This document shows, in pieces, positions 44,275 to 51,819 of a stretch of DNA of 63,727 nucleotides. Below the pieces are notes generated by a model. The model had not been told where the DNA came from. It ran no database searches and saw nothing but the letters and a program-made list of their open reading frames with translations. Origin of the DNA: Ohessyouella blattaphilus (GTDB taxonomy: Bacteria; Bacillota; Clostridia; Lachnospirales; Lachnospiraceae); the NCBI RefSeq assembly GCF_024721265.1, contig NZ_JAMXOC010000019.1, forward strand, positions 1-63,727. Direction: 5' to 3'. Position numbers and translations under genes: made by a program. The stretch's first letter is position 1; each line of letters begins with the position of its first letter.

Positions 44275-45611
44275 GATTTGTAGTACTCCTTTCTTCGTTC
44301 TTCTTTGTTAATTGTCTGTAGATTCTCCCGCATTTTAATCGAGCGTTCTTCAATTCGTTCACAGAGTTTCACCTCCCTCCGCAAAGATTTAATCTGGTTA
44401 CTAGTAGCAGATATCTGAGCTTTAATACGCTCCTTTTGATTATCAGGAACTTTTCTTCGTAACTTCTTACGTAAGTTATCTCGGTTAATAATAAGAACTT
44501 CGAGACTTTGCTGAGACTTATTTTTTCTAATTCCAAGTTCCCCGATGGTACCGATTTTGTTTTGACCGAGATAACGAAATTCGGCGCTTAATTGGCCGAC
44601 TTTAATTAAGTCATCACGGAGTAAATAGTAAAGACGATTTGGATTTTGTCGTCTTTTCGAAATGATTCCAAGTCGGTAGCAATAGTGGAGATAAAGCTTG
44701 TAAAGAGAGCCATAGATTAAAGGCCTAGGTTTCTTGACGTGATAGTGAGAAAGTTGACTCTTGGTCTTTCGTTCTTGAAAAGCTTTTATGCGAACAAGGG
44801 GAGAGTTTTCTGTTATGCGCTCCAGAATACGCTCATTAGTATACTCATCACCAAGGCGGGCGAGGCGGATTGACTTTTCCCAACCGGGTAAGGTTACGGT
44901 CCAATATTTCCTCTTAGGATTGAATTGAGTGGAGTAGCCAAGTGCTTTAAGGTGAGAATTGAATTCTTGAAGATTACAACTTTTACTTATGGCCTCATCA
45001 ATCGCTGTCTTTGCCAAATTGTAGCGGGTAGGCATTCCGGCTTCAGAGAGTGAAGTCTCATGCTGAGAGCGTGATTTTCTGATTTTATTTTCAACCGTAC
45101 TGAGATCGTGAGCCAAACATATTCTGTCGGAGAATGCTTGCAGTTCATACCACTTTGCTTGACGACACCTGTGCCCATCTTTAAAGGAAATAGAATTTAC
45201 TACGAGGTGATTGTGGTAGCAGTCGGTATTGAGGTGCGTAGCGACTACTACTTGAAAATTGTCTCCCCATAGTTCTTTGGCAAGCTCTAAGCCAATAGCG
45301 TGTGCTTGAGCCGGGGTGACTTCGCCTGGGGCAAAACTCTGATAGGCATGATAGGCGACGATGCCTCCTTCTTTGTCAAACTGCTTTTTAACAGTAATAA
45401 ACTGATCGTTGGCATAATCGGGATTGCAATTAATTCCGGAAACATAAAAACGTTTTTCGGTTTTGGCATTATCGGCAGCATAATGCATGACAGCTAAAAG
45501 AGATTGATCTTCAAAGCTTACGAGAGCGCTACTAGTTTTATCTTGATTTTCGATATAGTTAATGGAGTGATGAAGCTGACCTTTAATTGGCCATATTTTA
45601 GTTACTGCCAT
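44271..45611 (-). CDS. MOBP-type relaxase (Tn1549-like)
   Basis: This 446-aa relaxase has the putative nucleophile Tyr in HHSINYIENQDKT near residue 18 and the metal-binding motif CYHNHLVVNSISF near 130. It nicks the origin of transfer and pilots the strand. A long basic, helical C-terminal half follows. It overlaps MobC by 10 nt. The oriT is probably near the start of mobC but was not pinpointed. Confidence 0.92.
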   Translation of the reverse strand: MAVTKIWPIKGQLHHSINYIENQDKTSSALVSFEDQSLLAVMHYAADNAKTEKRFYVSGINCNPDYANDQFITVKKQFDKEGGIVAYHAYQSFAPGEVTPAQAHAIGLELAKELWGDNFQVVVATHLNTDCYHNHLVVNSISFKDGHRCRQAKWYELQAFSDRICLAHDLSTVENKIRKSRSQHETSLSEAGMPTRYNLAKTAIDEAISKSCNLQEFNSHLKALGYSTQFNPKRKYWTVTLPGWEKSIRLARLGDEYTNERILERITENSPLVRIKAFQERKTKSQLSHYHVKKPRPLIYGSLYKLYLHYCYRLGIISKRRQNPNRLYYLLRDDLIKVGQLSAEFRYLGQNKIGTIGELGIRKNKSQQSLEVLIINRDNLRKKLRRKVPDNQKERIKAQISATSNQIKSLRREVKLCERIEERSIKMRENLQTINKEERRKEYYKS

Positions 45612-45940
45612 TTTTTCTCGCTCTTTTCCGGTTGAAGGAATTTTCGTTCAATATCCATTTGCATTTTCCGCATACGCTTCAGCTCATCTTCAATTAGTGT
45701 CGGACTAACTGTACCGTTTAAATAAATCAGATTGCAAAACTCTTCCATAGAATCACAGACGGTATTGAACTCCCTCATGCATTTATAAAAAGTTTCGTCA
45801 GGTTTTGCTCTAGGTTCATAATTACGAAGCAAAAGCCGCATAAGTGCGGCTTCGGTAAGGCAAGTAGACTTTGCCTTGCGTTTTAATTCAATATCCTCCT
45901 CTTGATTGAGCCAGAACTGTTTTTTGATTGTTCGCTTCAT
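45602..45940 (-). CDS. mobC: MobC-family relaxosome protein
   Basis: A 112-aa DNA-binding accessory protein opening KRTIKKQFWLNQEEDIELKR, a ribbon-helix-helix-like start, and ending in RMRKMQMDIERKFLQ. MobC helps open oriT DNA for the relaxase. ATG 45940 follows AAAGGAG. It is the first gene of the mobilisation operon. Confidence 0.85.
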   Translation of the reverse strand: MKRTIKKQFWLNQEEDIELKRKAKSTCLTEAALMRLLLRNYEPRAKPDETFYKCMREFNTVCDSMEEFCNLIYLNGTVSPTLIEDELKRMRKMQMDIERKFLQPEKSEKKWQ

Positions 45941-45963
45941 GTGGAGCTCCTTTCTTTGCATAA

Positions 45964-45992
45964 TAAAAAGGCCATCGTCAATACGATAGCCC
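45964..45992 (-). terminator. Terminator after the AbiE genes
   Basis: GGCTATCG and CGATGGCC form a stem on the minus strand, followed by TTTTTATTA. It lies between the AbiEii stop and mobC. Confidence 0.8.
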
Positions 45993-46019
45993 TTAGTAAC
46001 AATGCATATGTGGGTGTAA

Positions 46020-47018
46020 TTAAAGTGTGTTTATTTCCTTTTCTAAGATAGCTATTTCCCTAATGATCTCATTAAATTCTGGAATGTCTCCATAAATCAT
46101 ATTTTTCATATGTTCATAGTCGTCTGCAAGTTGAGAAATAGTACTTTCTGAAGGAACCAATTTTAAGGATCCAATTTTTGCAGTTTCATACCCAGCACTC
46201 TTGGCATAGTAGAACTTGCTTTTAAAATTGATATCTTTTTTTAGAAGATCATTTCGTTTTAGAGCCTTTCCTTTTACATCAGTGTTTACCATACAATAGA
46301 CGTCATAATAATGTCTGGCGTAGCGCGGGATCAAGGATTTTCCTTCTTGGGTTGCAACTTTATGTAAGATTGTAAGTTTTTCCCAAAAGGTACGCTCTAC
46401 ATCCGTTGTTCTAACCTTTGAAATGGTTTCTTCAAAGAGTTCAGGGTATTGCTCAGCACTATAAGAGATAATTTCCTCATAATGGCTAGGAGACCACTCA
46501 GCAAGGGCACCTATTTCGAGCCGAACCTCGGGACGTAAATAGATATCGTCATAAAGATGTGGATATGCAAAGTTTACAATACTTTCTAATCCGTCCTTTT
46601 CTATATAGATTTCCGGGATAGTTCCCATTTCTTCGTGAAAGCCTTTTCTTAAATGGGGGACGAGAACTTCTTCTAGGAACGTGTTGGTATCTGCTCGCAT
46701 TTGTTTACTATATTTATCCTGCTTTGTTTTGCTCCGATTTTCCCAGGGCTCATCGGTAGTGTAACCAAGAAGTCGCCAATCGATCATCAAGTCAATATCC
46801 TCAGAAAAGCGACTTATTATGTGATAAACTTTAGAAAGACTAGTTCCACCTTTAAAAACGAGAGCGTCCTTCCAAGGGCTACGACTAAATAAATAGTCGA
46901 GAACATAACAAACCCAAAAATCCTTTTCAATTATAGCGTCTGTTAGTCCCATGCGGTTAGCCGTATTTCTAAATAATTCTCTCTTTTCTTCATTTGTTAG
47001 CTTTACAATTCGTTTCAT
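46020..47018 (-). CDS. abiEii: AbiEii/AbiGii nucleotidyltransferase toxin
   Basis: This 332-aa protein carries the minimal nucleotidyltransferase signature FKGGTSLSKVYHIISRFSED followed by IDLMID near residues 45-70. AbiEii toxins halt growth on infection and are neutralised by AbiEi (type IV toxin-antitoxin). ATG 47018 follows GGAG and lies 4 bp after the AbiEi stop. Confidence 0.9.
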   Translation of the reverse strand: MKRIVKLTNEEKRELFRNTANRMGLTDAIIEKDFWVCYVLDYLFSRSPWKDALVFKGGTSLSKVYHIISRFSEDIDLMIDWRLLGYTTDEPWENRSKTKQDKYSKQMRADTNTFLEEVLVPHLRKGFHEEMGTIPEIYIEKDGLESIVNFAYPHLYDDIYLRPEVRLEIGALAEWSPSHYEEIISYSAEQYPELFEETISKVRTTDVERTFWEKLTILHKVATQEGKSLIPRYARHYYDVYCMVNTDVKGKALKRNDLLKKDINFKSKFYYAKSAGYETAKIGSLKLVPSESTISQLADDYEHMKNMIYGDIPEFNEIIREIAILEKEINTL

Positions 47019-47022
47019 TTCA

Positions 47023-47628
47023 TTATTCTCCACAGATCTTACGTATAACATCATAAACCCAGCGAGTTGAGGTTATCCCTTCATCGAGTAAAGCTTGTTT
47101 CTCATTTTCGGTAAGTTTTGAAGCAATCTTGTTAATTACTTCTGTAGTGATATTGTCCTTGCCTAGTGCCTTTAGTGCTTGAATAATTAAAGCCGTCTTA
47201 TACGAAAGGCCGCTTACTTCTTTATTTGTTCGATGCTTAAATTCTAGTTTGGTGTTATCCCATTCAAAGTTACGATAAGGTCCATCGCTAATATAGGACC
47301 AAGAAGATGTTACTTGTGTAGATAAGCCAAGCATATTTAAAGCGGTATCTCCACTCGGAACAATGGTCCAACGATACATTTTCGCCAAGGTATGAGCAAC
47401 CGCATTAGGATCGGTAGCCACATATTCATCGAGCAGCTTGCTGTACTTTGGTTTTTCGTATAGACCGTTTAGTACGCGACGTATGCGACCGGCCTGAACC
47501 AATCGATTTAAAGTTCTGCGTATGGTTTCTTGGTTAGCGATGTCTATAAAGTCAGCATTTTTAAGGATAGTCCCGTCATCAACATTCTCAATTCGTTCTT
47601 CGATTTTTCTAGCGTAGGAAAGCTCCAT
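47023..47628 (-). CDS. abiEi: AbiEi antitoxin (DUF6088-type)
   Basis: This 201-aa antitoxin has an N-terminal winged helix (GTILKNADFIDIANQETIRR, then TLNRLVQAGRIRRVLNGLYE) and a C-terminal antitoxin domain. AbiEi represses its own promoter through inverted repeats, and a perfect one lies just upstream. ATG 47628 is best spaced from AGGAGG; a GTG at 47637 overlaps that site. Confidence 0.88.
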   Translation of the reverse strand: MELSYARKIEERIENVDDGTILKNADFIDIANQETIRRTLNRLVQAGRIRRVLNGLYEKPKYSKLLDEYVATDPNAVAHTLAKMYRWTIVPSGDTALNMLGLSTQVTSSWSYISDGPYRNFEWDNTKLEFKHRTNKEVSGLSYKTALIIQALKALGKDNITTEVINKIASKLTENEKQALLDEGITSTRWVYDVIRKICGE

Positions 47629-47641
47629 ATTAGCCACCTCC

Positions 47642-47677
47642 TTTTGTCCCGTTTATTATATAATATTCGGGACAAAA
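47642..47677 (-). promoter_or_regulatory. abiE operator/promoter inverted repeat
   Basis: Perfect 10-bp arms TTTTGTCCCG and CGGGACAAAA are separated by 16 bp of A/T that contain a TATAAT-like box. This is the expected target of AbiEi autoregulation. Confidence 0.75.
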
Positions 47678-47897
47678 AATCAAGTAACCATAATTATATT
47701 ATCATAAGATGATACCAGTTCTTTCAGGGGTATTAGGGGAGGCCCCTAAAACTTGTGTTTATACTCGGAGGAGTATAAATGCACTGCTTGTTATACTTAT
47801 GCAGATTTGTAGACGCAGCATAAGTGGGTGTGGTTTTTGTAATCTTTTAGGGCTATAATTAACTCAATAGTGATTAATTGCGGAGGAAAATGAGTCA

Positions 47898-48482
47898 ATG
47901 ATGTTATGGACAATTCAGCCAAAAGAAGTCTGGGAAAAAGGATTTGTTGATGGGGTATTTCGGTGTGATAGTGATCACCCGGAAATAGGTATTGACCGTT
48001 ACGAACAGTTCCTTGATGCATATGAGTGGATAGCTGAAGAGATGATGAAATGGATCGGACCGGCACCGAAGGGTGTCAAATATCCGATATGGGCCTATCA
48101 CACATGGGATGGGAAACATAAGAAACCAGACCTTCGTCAAAGACAAACAGCTCCAGGTACGGAATGTGTTTGTCTTACAATTGAGATTCCGGATGAGCAA
48201 GTTTTGCTAAGTGATTTTGATCTCTGGCACCTGGTTCTTGGAAAACACTATATAAGTGAACTTCCGCTTGAAACGGATGAGGATTATGATAAAGAAGATG
48301 CATGGTTAGAGAGTTTAGATACCGATACAAGAGATCGAGTTACTAGAGATTCATGGTCAAATATCTTTGATGTGGTGCCGGGAACCAAGCACGTTAATTC
48401 CGACGGAGATTATATTCAAGCAGTATTTTGGGAGCTAAGAAAAGAGCAGGTTAAGAAAGTGCAATTCTTTAAAAGTAAGTAA
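47898..48482 (+). CDS. DUF3841-type protein
   Basis: A 194-aa protein, WTIQPKEVWEKGFVDGVFRC, with PIWAYHTWDG and later LLSDFDLWHLVLGKHYISEL, a form typical of DUF3841 proteins in Firmicutes and their mobile elements. Function unknown. Start after GGAGG. Its end lies 3 bp from the convergent Toprim gene with no terminator between. The 260 bp upstream hold only its own promoter region. Confidence 0.65.
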   Translation: MMLWTIQPKEVWEKGFVDGVFRCDSDHPEIGIDRYEQFLDAYEWIAEEMMKWIGPAPKGVKYPIWAYHTWDGKHKKPDLRQRQTAPGTECVCLTIEIPDEQVLLSDFDLWHLVLGKHYISELPLETDEDYDKEDAWLESLDTDTRDRVTRDSWSNIFDVVPGTKHVNSDGDYIQAVFWELRKEQVKKVQFFKSK

Positions 48483-48485
48483 TTG

Positions 48486-49421
48486 CTAACGCTCATAATG
48501 TGATAGCTTCATCTCAGAACGTAGATAATCATTGAAGTCTTTTCCGTAAGGAGCCGGTGAATTTATGATTGTGAAATCTGTTTCTAATAACTTGATTAGT
48601 GCCAAGGTAGCACTTCTGCCAGTGTTGTCATTATCAAGGTGTAAATGGATTTCTTTGATATCGCGTTTTTGCTTTAAGAAGTGAGAGAGCGCGACAGGAA
48701 GACGTAACTTTTCATCATTTTTTGGAGAGTAAACACCGGCTAAAGATAATAAATTGAGACAGTGCCAATCCCTACCGGAGCGTTTGACCAAAGTGGCAAA
48801 TGAAAGCAAATCTATACCACTTTCGAATACGTGTAAGTCAGCAGATGAATCCGTTACCAGCCGAAAAGAATATTGTTTGTTACTGCCGGTTGCTTCTCCA
48901 AGTAGTCGGTTTTTATTTATTGATCTATAAAATGCATAACGAGGAATTTTTTGCTCATCAAGTCCAAGCAACACCAAATTATGATATGGGAGGCTCTCGT
49001 AAAGGAGTCCTTTGTCAATACAGTGGCAGATGATCTCGAGGTCGATGCCACGATTATATAGATAATCCACTACACGTTTGTTATTATCTGCTCGCTGAGG
49101 AAGAAGCAATTTCTTTGGCTCGGTTTCTTGAATATTTGCTATCGGAGGAACAGTGGTGATATTATTCCCTAAAATAGTTTCTACGGCATCAAGGAAGCTA
49201 AGTCCCTTTACTTTTATTAAGTAGTCTAAGGCGGATTTGCCGCCGATTCCTTTTGACCACCACATCCACTTACCGTTGGAGATTTTCAGACTGTCATGCG
49301 TTTTGGTGGTATAAGTGTTTCCAGAAAAGCGAACAAGCTCGCCTGGATCGTGAGCTTGAAGGAAAGATAATAGGTCAAGCTCTTTGGCTTTAATAATAAG
49401 TTCTGGCGGGATATAGGGCAT
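48486..49421 (-). CDS. DUF3991/Toprim primase-like protein
   Basis: This 311-aa protein resembles a primase zinc-binding domain but without the cysteines (LVRFSGNTYTTKTHDSLKIS, WMWWSKGIGGKSALDYLIKV). A Toprim fold follows (DLHVFESGIDLLSFATL; EIHLHLDNDNTGR, with its acidic cluster). Such proteins support replication or transfer in Tn1549-type elements. ATG 49421 follows AAAGGAGG. Confidence 0.8.
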   Translation of the reverse strand: MPYIPPELIIKAKELDLLSFLQAHDPGELVRFSGNTYTTKTHDSLKISNGKWMWWSKGIGGKSALDYLIKVKGLSFLDAVETILGNNITTVPPIANIQETEPKKLLLPQRADNNKRVVDYLYNRGIDLEIICHCIDKGLLYESLPYHNLVLLGLDEQKIPRYAFYRSINKNRLLGEATGSNKQYSFRLVTDSSADLHVFESGIDLLSFATLVKRSGRDWHCLNLLSLAGVYSPKNDEKLRLPVALSHFLKQKRDIKEIHLHLDNDNTGRSATLALIKLLETDFTIINSPAPYGKDFNDYLRSEMKLSHYER

Positions 49422-49445
49422 AAGTAAGACCTCCTTTAGGAAATG

Positions 49446-49472
49446 AAAAAGGCGGCCCCAAAGGGACCGCCT
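49446..49472 (-). terminator. Terminator after the DUF3021 gene
   Basis: GGCGGTCCC and GGGGCCGCC form a strong stem on the minus strand, followed by TTTTTC. Confidence 0.8.
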
Positions 49473-49494
49473 AGTAAAGGTTAGTGGAAAAGTA

Positions 49495-49941
49495 TTATTT
49501 GGTTTTCTTAAAGTTATCAAGATTTTTGTTAAGCCATAAAGTATCTTTATCATTTTCAAAGCGTCTTCCAATCATAATTGAAAAGCAACCACAAAACATT
49601 AGTAGGCAGAAAAGTGGCAAGCAGAAACTTGGAAGACCTTGAAACCAGTTTCCAATCAAAGCAATGAATACGATTGCCATTACAGTGATAGAACCCCATA
49701 ATAAAGTTCGTAACCATAATGACTTTGTTGAGAGATCTTTATGTTCAGGCAATATTATTGCTTGCCCAATTGCCATTATAAGTGCAAGAATTAGCCCTTG
49801 CAATATCTCCAATAATGGAATGGAAACATCTCCTGAAAAATATCTAAAAACTCCCTGAAAAAAAGTTGTTGCTAAAAAATATAGACCCCAGTTTGCTTTA
49901 AAATTAATACCCCAAAGATAAGTAGATTTGAATTCGTTCAT
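49495..49941 (-). CDS. DUF3021-like four-helix membrane protein
   Basis: This 148-aa protein has four membrane helices, for example GLYFLATTFFQGVFRYF, GLILALIMAIGQAIIL, LLWGSITVMAIVFIALIG and SFCLPLFCLLMFCGCFSI. DUF3021 proteins are usually paired with a LytTR regulator, as here (3 bp away), and probably sequester or sense for it at the membrane. Confidence 0.7.
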   Translation of the reverse strand: MNEFKSTYLWGINFKANWGLYFLATTFFQGVFRYFSGDVSIPLLEILQGLILALIMAIGQAIILPEHKDLSTKSLWLRTLLWGSITVMAIVFIALIGNWFQGLPSFCLPLFCLLMFCGCFSIMIGRRFENDKDTLWLNKNLDNFKKTK

Positions 49942-49944
49942 GTT

Positions 49945-50382
49945 TTACACCTCACTTTCATTTAAGAGTTTGCGAAACTCAGCCGCATATCGTCTGGAAA
50001 TTACCAACTGTTCACCATTTACTAAAGTAACAAGTATTCGTCCGCCCCCAAAGCTTTGTAGCCTTTTAATATAGTTAATATTAAGTAGTGTATTTTTTGA
50101 GCAACGAAATAAGTGGGGGATATTGTCCTCTAGAGATCCTAAGGATTGGTTTGTTATTAATTCGCTCTCAGAAGTATATATGAACACCTTTCGGTCAATA
50201 TATTCAGCATACATTATATCTAACGAATTAATATAAACGAGGTCATTGCCATCTTTTGCGGGTAGTCTTTTGTTCTCTTTTAAAAAGTGTAGAAGATGAG
50301 TTACTTCTGGAGAATTCGACTGGTGACAATAGATGTCTATATGCTCTTCGCCATTTACATTTTCGAAAATCCTTATTTCCAT
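49945..50382 (-). CDS. LytTR-domain transcriptional regulator
   Basis: In this 145-aa protein the C-terminal two-thirds form a LytTR DNA-binding domain (DLVYINSLDIMYAEYIDRKV, then FRCSKNTLLNINYIKRLQSF and LVISRRYAAEFRKLL). There is no receiver. With the DUF3021 membrane gene it forms a common two-gene regulatory unit. The target is unknown. Confidence 0.85.
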   Translation of the reverse strand: MEIRIFENVNGEEHIDIYCHQSNSPEVTHLLHFLKENKRLPAKDGNDLVYINSLDIMYAEYIDRKVFIYTSESELITNQSLGSLEDNIPHLFRCSKNTLLNINYIKRLQSFGGGRILVTLVNGEQLVISRRYAAEFRKLLNESEV

Positions 50383-50592
50383 TGGCCTGCCCTCCTTATG
50401 ATGTAATTATATGGTGTTCCAAAGGGGGTTGCAATAGAGTATGTAGCGAGAGGCATTAAAGATGTACTGAAATGCATTTTAGAGGATCTGTGCTAAATAT
50501 TTCGAAAAAAATTGGGTCAATTTTATACCTGAAATGGTGGTAAGAGCAAAGGATATTAGCTATAATAATGATTGTGAGAGGTGGTCTATATT

Positions 50593-50773
50593 ATGAAGTA
50601 CAAGAAAAGTGATATTGTTTTTTTTTACTTATCAAGAGAAAGTTGTTGAAGGTAAGGTGTTAGCCAGATACGGTGAGAACTATACCGTGCTTTACGATGA
50701 TGATCAGAGCATTCGTTTAAGTAAGGCGAGGCTTTATCAGACATATGAAGAGGCTAATAGTCATTTAGAATAA
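50593..50773 (+). pseudogene. Small gene interrupted by a frameshift in a T9 run
   Basis: ATG 50593 opens MKYKKSDIVFF and then runs into TGA at codon 19. Removing one T from the run of nine at 50619-50627 gives TYQEKVVEGKVLARYGENYT, then VLYDDDQSIRLSKARLYQTY and a normal stop at 50773, a 59-residue protein. A good ribosome site (GAGAGGTGG), an upstream TATAAT and a downstream terminator show a real gene. Slippage in the T run may restore it. Function unknown. Confidence 0.65.
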
Positions 50774-50786
50774 GACGAATGTAATG

Positions 50787-50818
50787 GCCGGTGCAAGATT
50801 TATTGCACCGGCTCTTTT
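50787..50818 (+). terminator. Terminator after the T-run gene
   Basis: GCCGGTGCAA pairs perfectly with TTGCACCGGC, followed by TCTTTT. Confidence 0.85.
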
Positions 50819-50826
50819 AACGTATT

Positions 50827-51309
50827 CTAACGGCACAAGTCATCGTTCACACGACCGTTTTTGCCAAGCTTTCCTTCTTGTTTAAAGCTGTACATCTGTC
50901 CAGTTTCGCCGGCAATAATGATGTGGTCGAGTAGCTCTATCCCGAGGAGGTCGCCGCATTTGGCTAAACGCTCAGTTACCCTGAAATCTTCTCTTGAAGG
51001 TTGGGTATTTGAGGAGGGATGATTATGGATTGCGATAATCGAGGCAGCATTTGAGAGGATACTGCTTTTAAAGACTTCCCTTGGCGTCACCAGTCCGGCA
51101 TTTAGGGATCCGACACTAACTACATTCATATTGATGACCTGGTTATTCGTTTTCATATTAAGGACGCAGAGGACTTCTCTATCATAGGTTGAAAGTTCTT
51201 TTGACATTAGTCGAAGAACAGCTTCGGGGGTTGTAAGGAGCTCTTCGCTATAAAGAGACGGTTCTTTAATAAGTCTTATATTGACGATTTCTAATTCATT
51301 CGCTCCCAT
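50827..51309 (-). CDS. RadC-like JAB-domain protein
   Basis: This 160-aa protein is a RadC-type JAB domain with the metal motif IIAIHNHPSSNTQPSREDF (HxH...S..D). It has no N-terminal HhH region, as is usual for mobile-element copies. Function in the element is unknown. Its start at 51309 overlaps a 37-aa gene. Confidence 0.85.
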   Translation of the reverse strand: MGANELEIVNIRLIKEPSLYSEELLTTPEAVLRLMSKELSTYDREVLCVLNMKTNNQVINMNVVSVGSLNAGLVTPREVFKSSILSNAASIIAIHNHPSSNTQPSREDFRVTERLAKCGDLLGIELLDHIIIAGETGQMYSFKQEGKLGKNGRVNDDLCR

Positions 51310-51409
51310 TTTCACCACCTCCAATCTCGATATTTAGGATTGTTTCCGGTGGCATCGCCTCAATATATTCTTTTAATTCTTCTAAGGTCATTTCGATTAC
51401 TTCGCTCAT
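51296..51409 (-). CDS. 37-aa small ICE protein
   Basis: MSEVIEMTLEELKEYIEAMP, then PETILNIEIGGGENGSE. AGGAGG (in the previous gene's 3' end) lies 7 bp before ATG 51409. It overlaps the RadC-like start by 14 nt, so it is probably translated in a coupled chain. Function unknown. Confidence 0.55.
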   Translation of the reverse strand: MSEVIEMTLEELKEYIEAMPPETILNIEIGGGENGSE

Positions 51410-51648
51410 GAATGATCCTCCTTTAGGGTATCGGCTTTACTTTCCAGCATTAAGTAAGCAAAAAACCGCCGTTCTCTTAAAGCTTTTTGTAGCTCGTTAA
51501 TCGTGCAGACCTCAGTCATTTTCTGACCGGTAATCTGAAGGATTTGATCAAGTGTTAAAGCCAAAATATCTTTTTCATTGGAATAACCAGCCTCGAAAAG
51601 AAGTGATAAAGCTCTAATGGCTTTTTGATTTATTTTTCCGCGTTTCAT
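51406..51648 (-). CDS. 80-aa small ICE protein
   Basis: MKRGKINQKAIRALSLLFEA, then DQILQITGQKMTEVCTINEL and a C-terminus with RRFFAYLMLESKAD. ATG 51648 follows AAAGGAG. It overlaps both neighbours in a run of short translationally coupled genes. A HeH/HhH-like DNA-binding unit is possible; not recognised with certainty. Confidence 0.6.
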   Translation of the reverse strand: MKRGKINQKAIRALSLLFEAGYSNEKDILALTLDQILQITGQKMTEVCTINELQKALRERRFFAYLMLESKADTLKEDHS

Positions 51649-51763
51649 CAAAGGTTTCTCCTTTCTTTTTTTGCTCATCTAAGATTTTTCGCATGCAGAA
51701 CCCGCAAAAAGGTACATAGCGATTTCGGTAGCAACAGGTTTTACAATCATATTTTTTCGTCAT
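51614..51763 (-). CDS. 49-aa cysteine-rich protein
   Basis: The protein reads MTKKYDCKTCCYRNRYVPFC, then GFCMRKILDEQKKK. Cysteine pairs CKTCC and CGFC suggest a zinc-binding knuckle. ATG 51763 has a moderate ribosome site (GAGG/GGTAAA). The 3' end overlaps the 80-aa gene in another frame. Short cysteine-rich proteins of this kind recur in Tn1549-type elements. Confidence 0.6.
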   Translation of the reverse strand: MTKKYDCKTCCYRNRYVPFCGFCMRKILDEQKKKGETFDETRKNKSKSH

Positions 51764-51776
51764 CTGGGTTTACCTC

Positions 51777-51812
51777 AAAGAGAAGAGCGGCCATAAAGTA
51801 GCCGCCCTTCTC
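51777..51812 (-). terminator. Terminator after the surface-protein gene
   Basis: AGAAGGGCGGC and GGCCGCTCTTCT pair on the minus strand around TACTTTAT, ending in CTTT. It closes the adhesin transcript 8 bp after its stop. Confidence 0.7.
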
Positions 51813-51819
51813 AGTAGAA

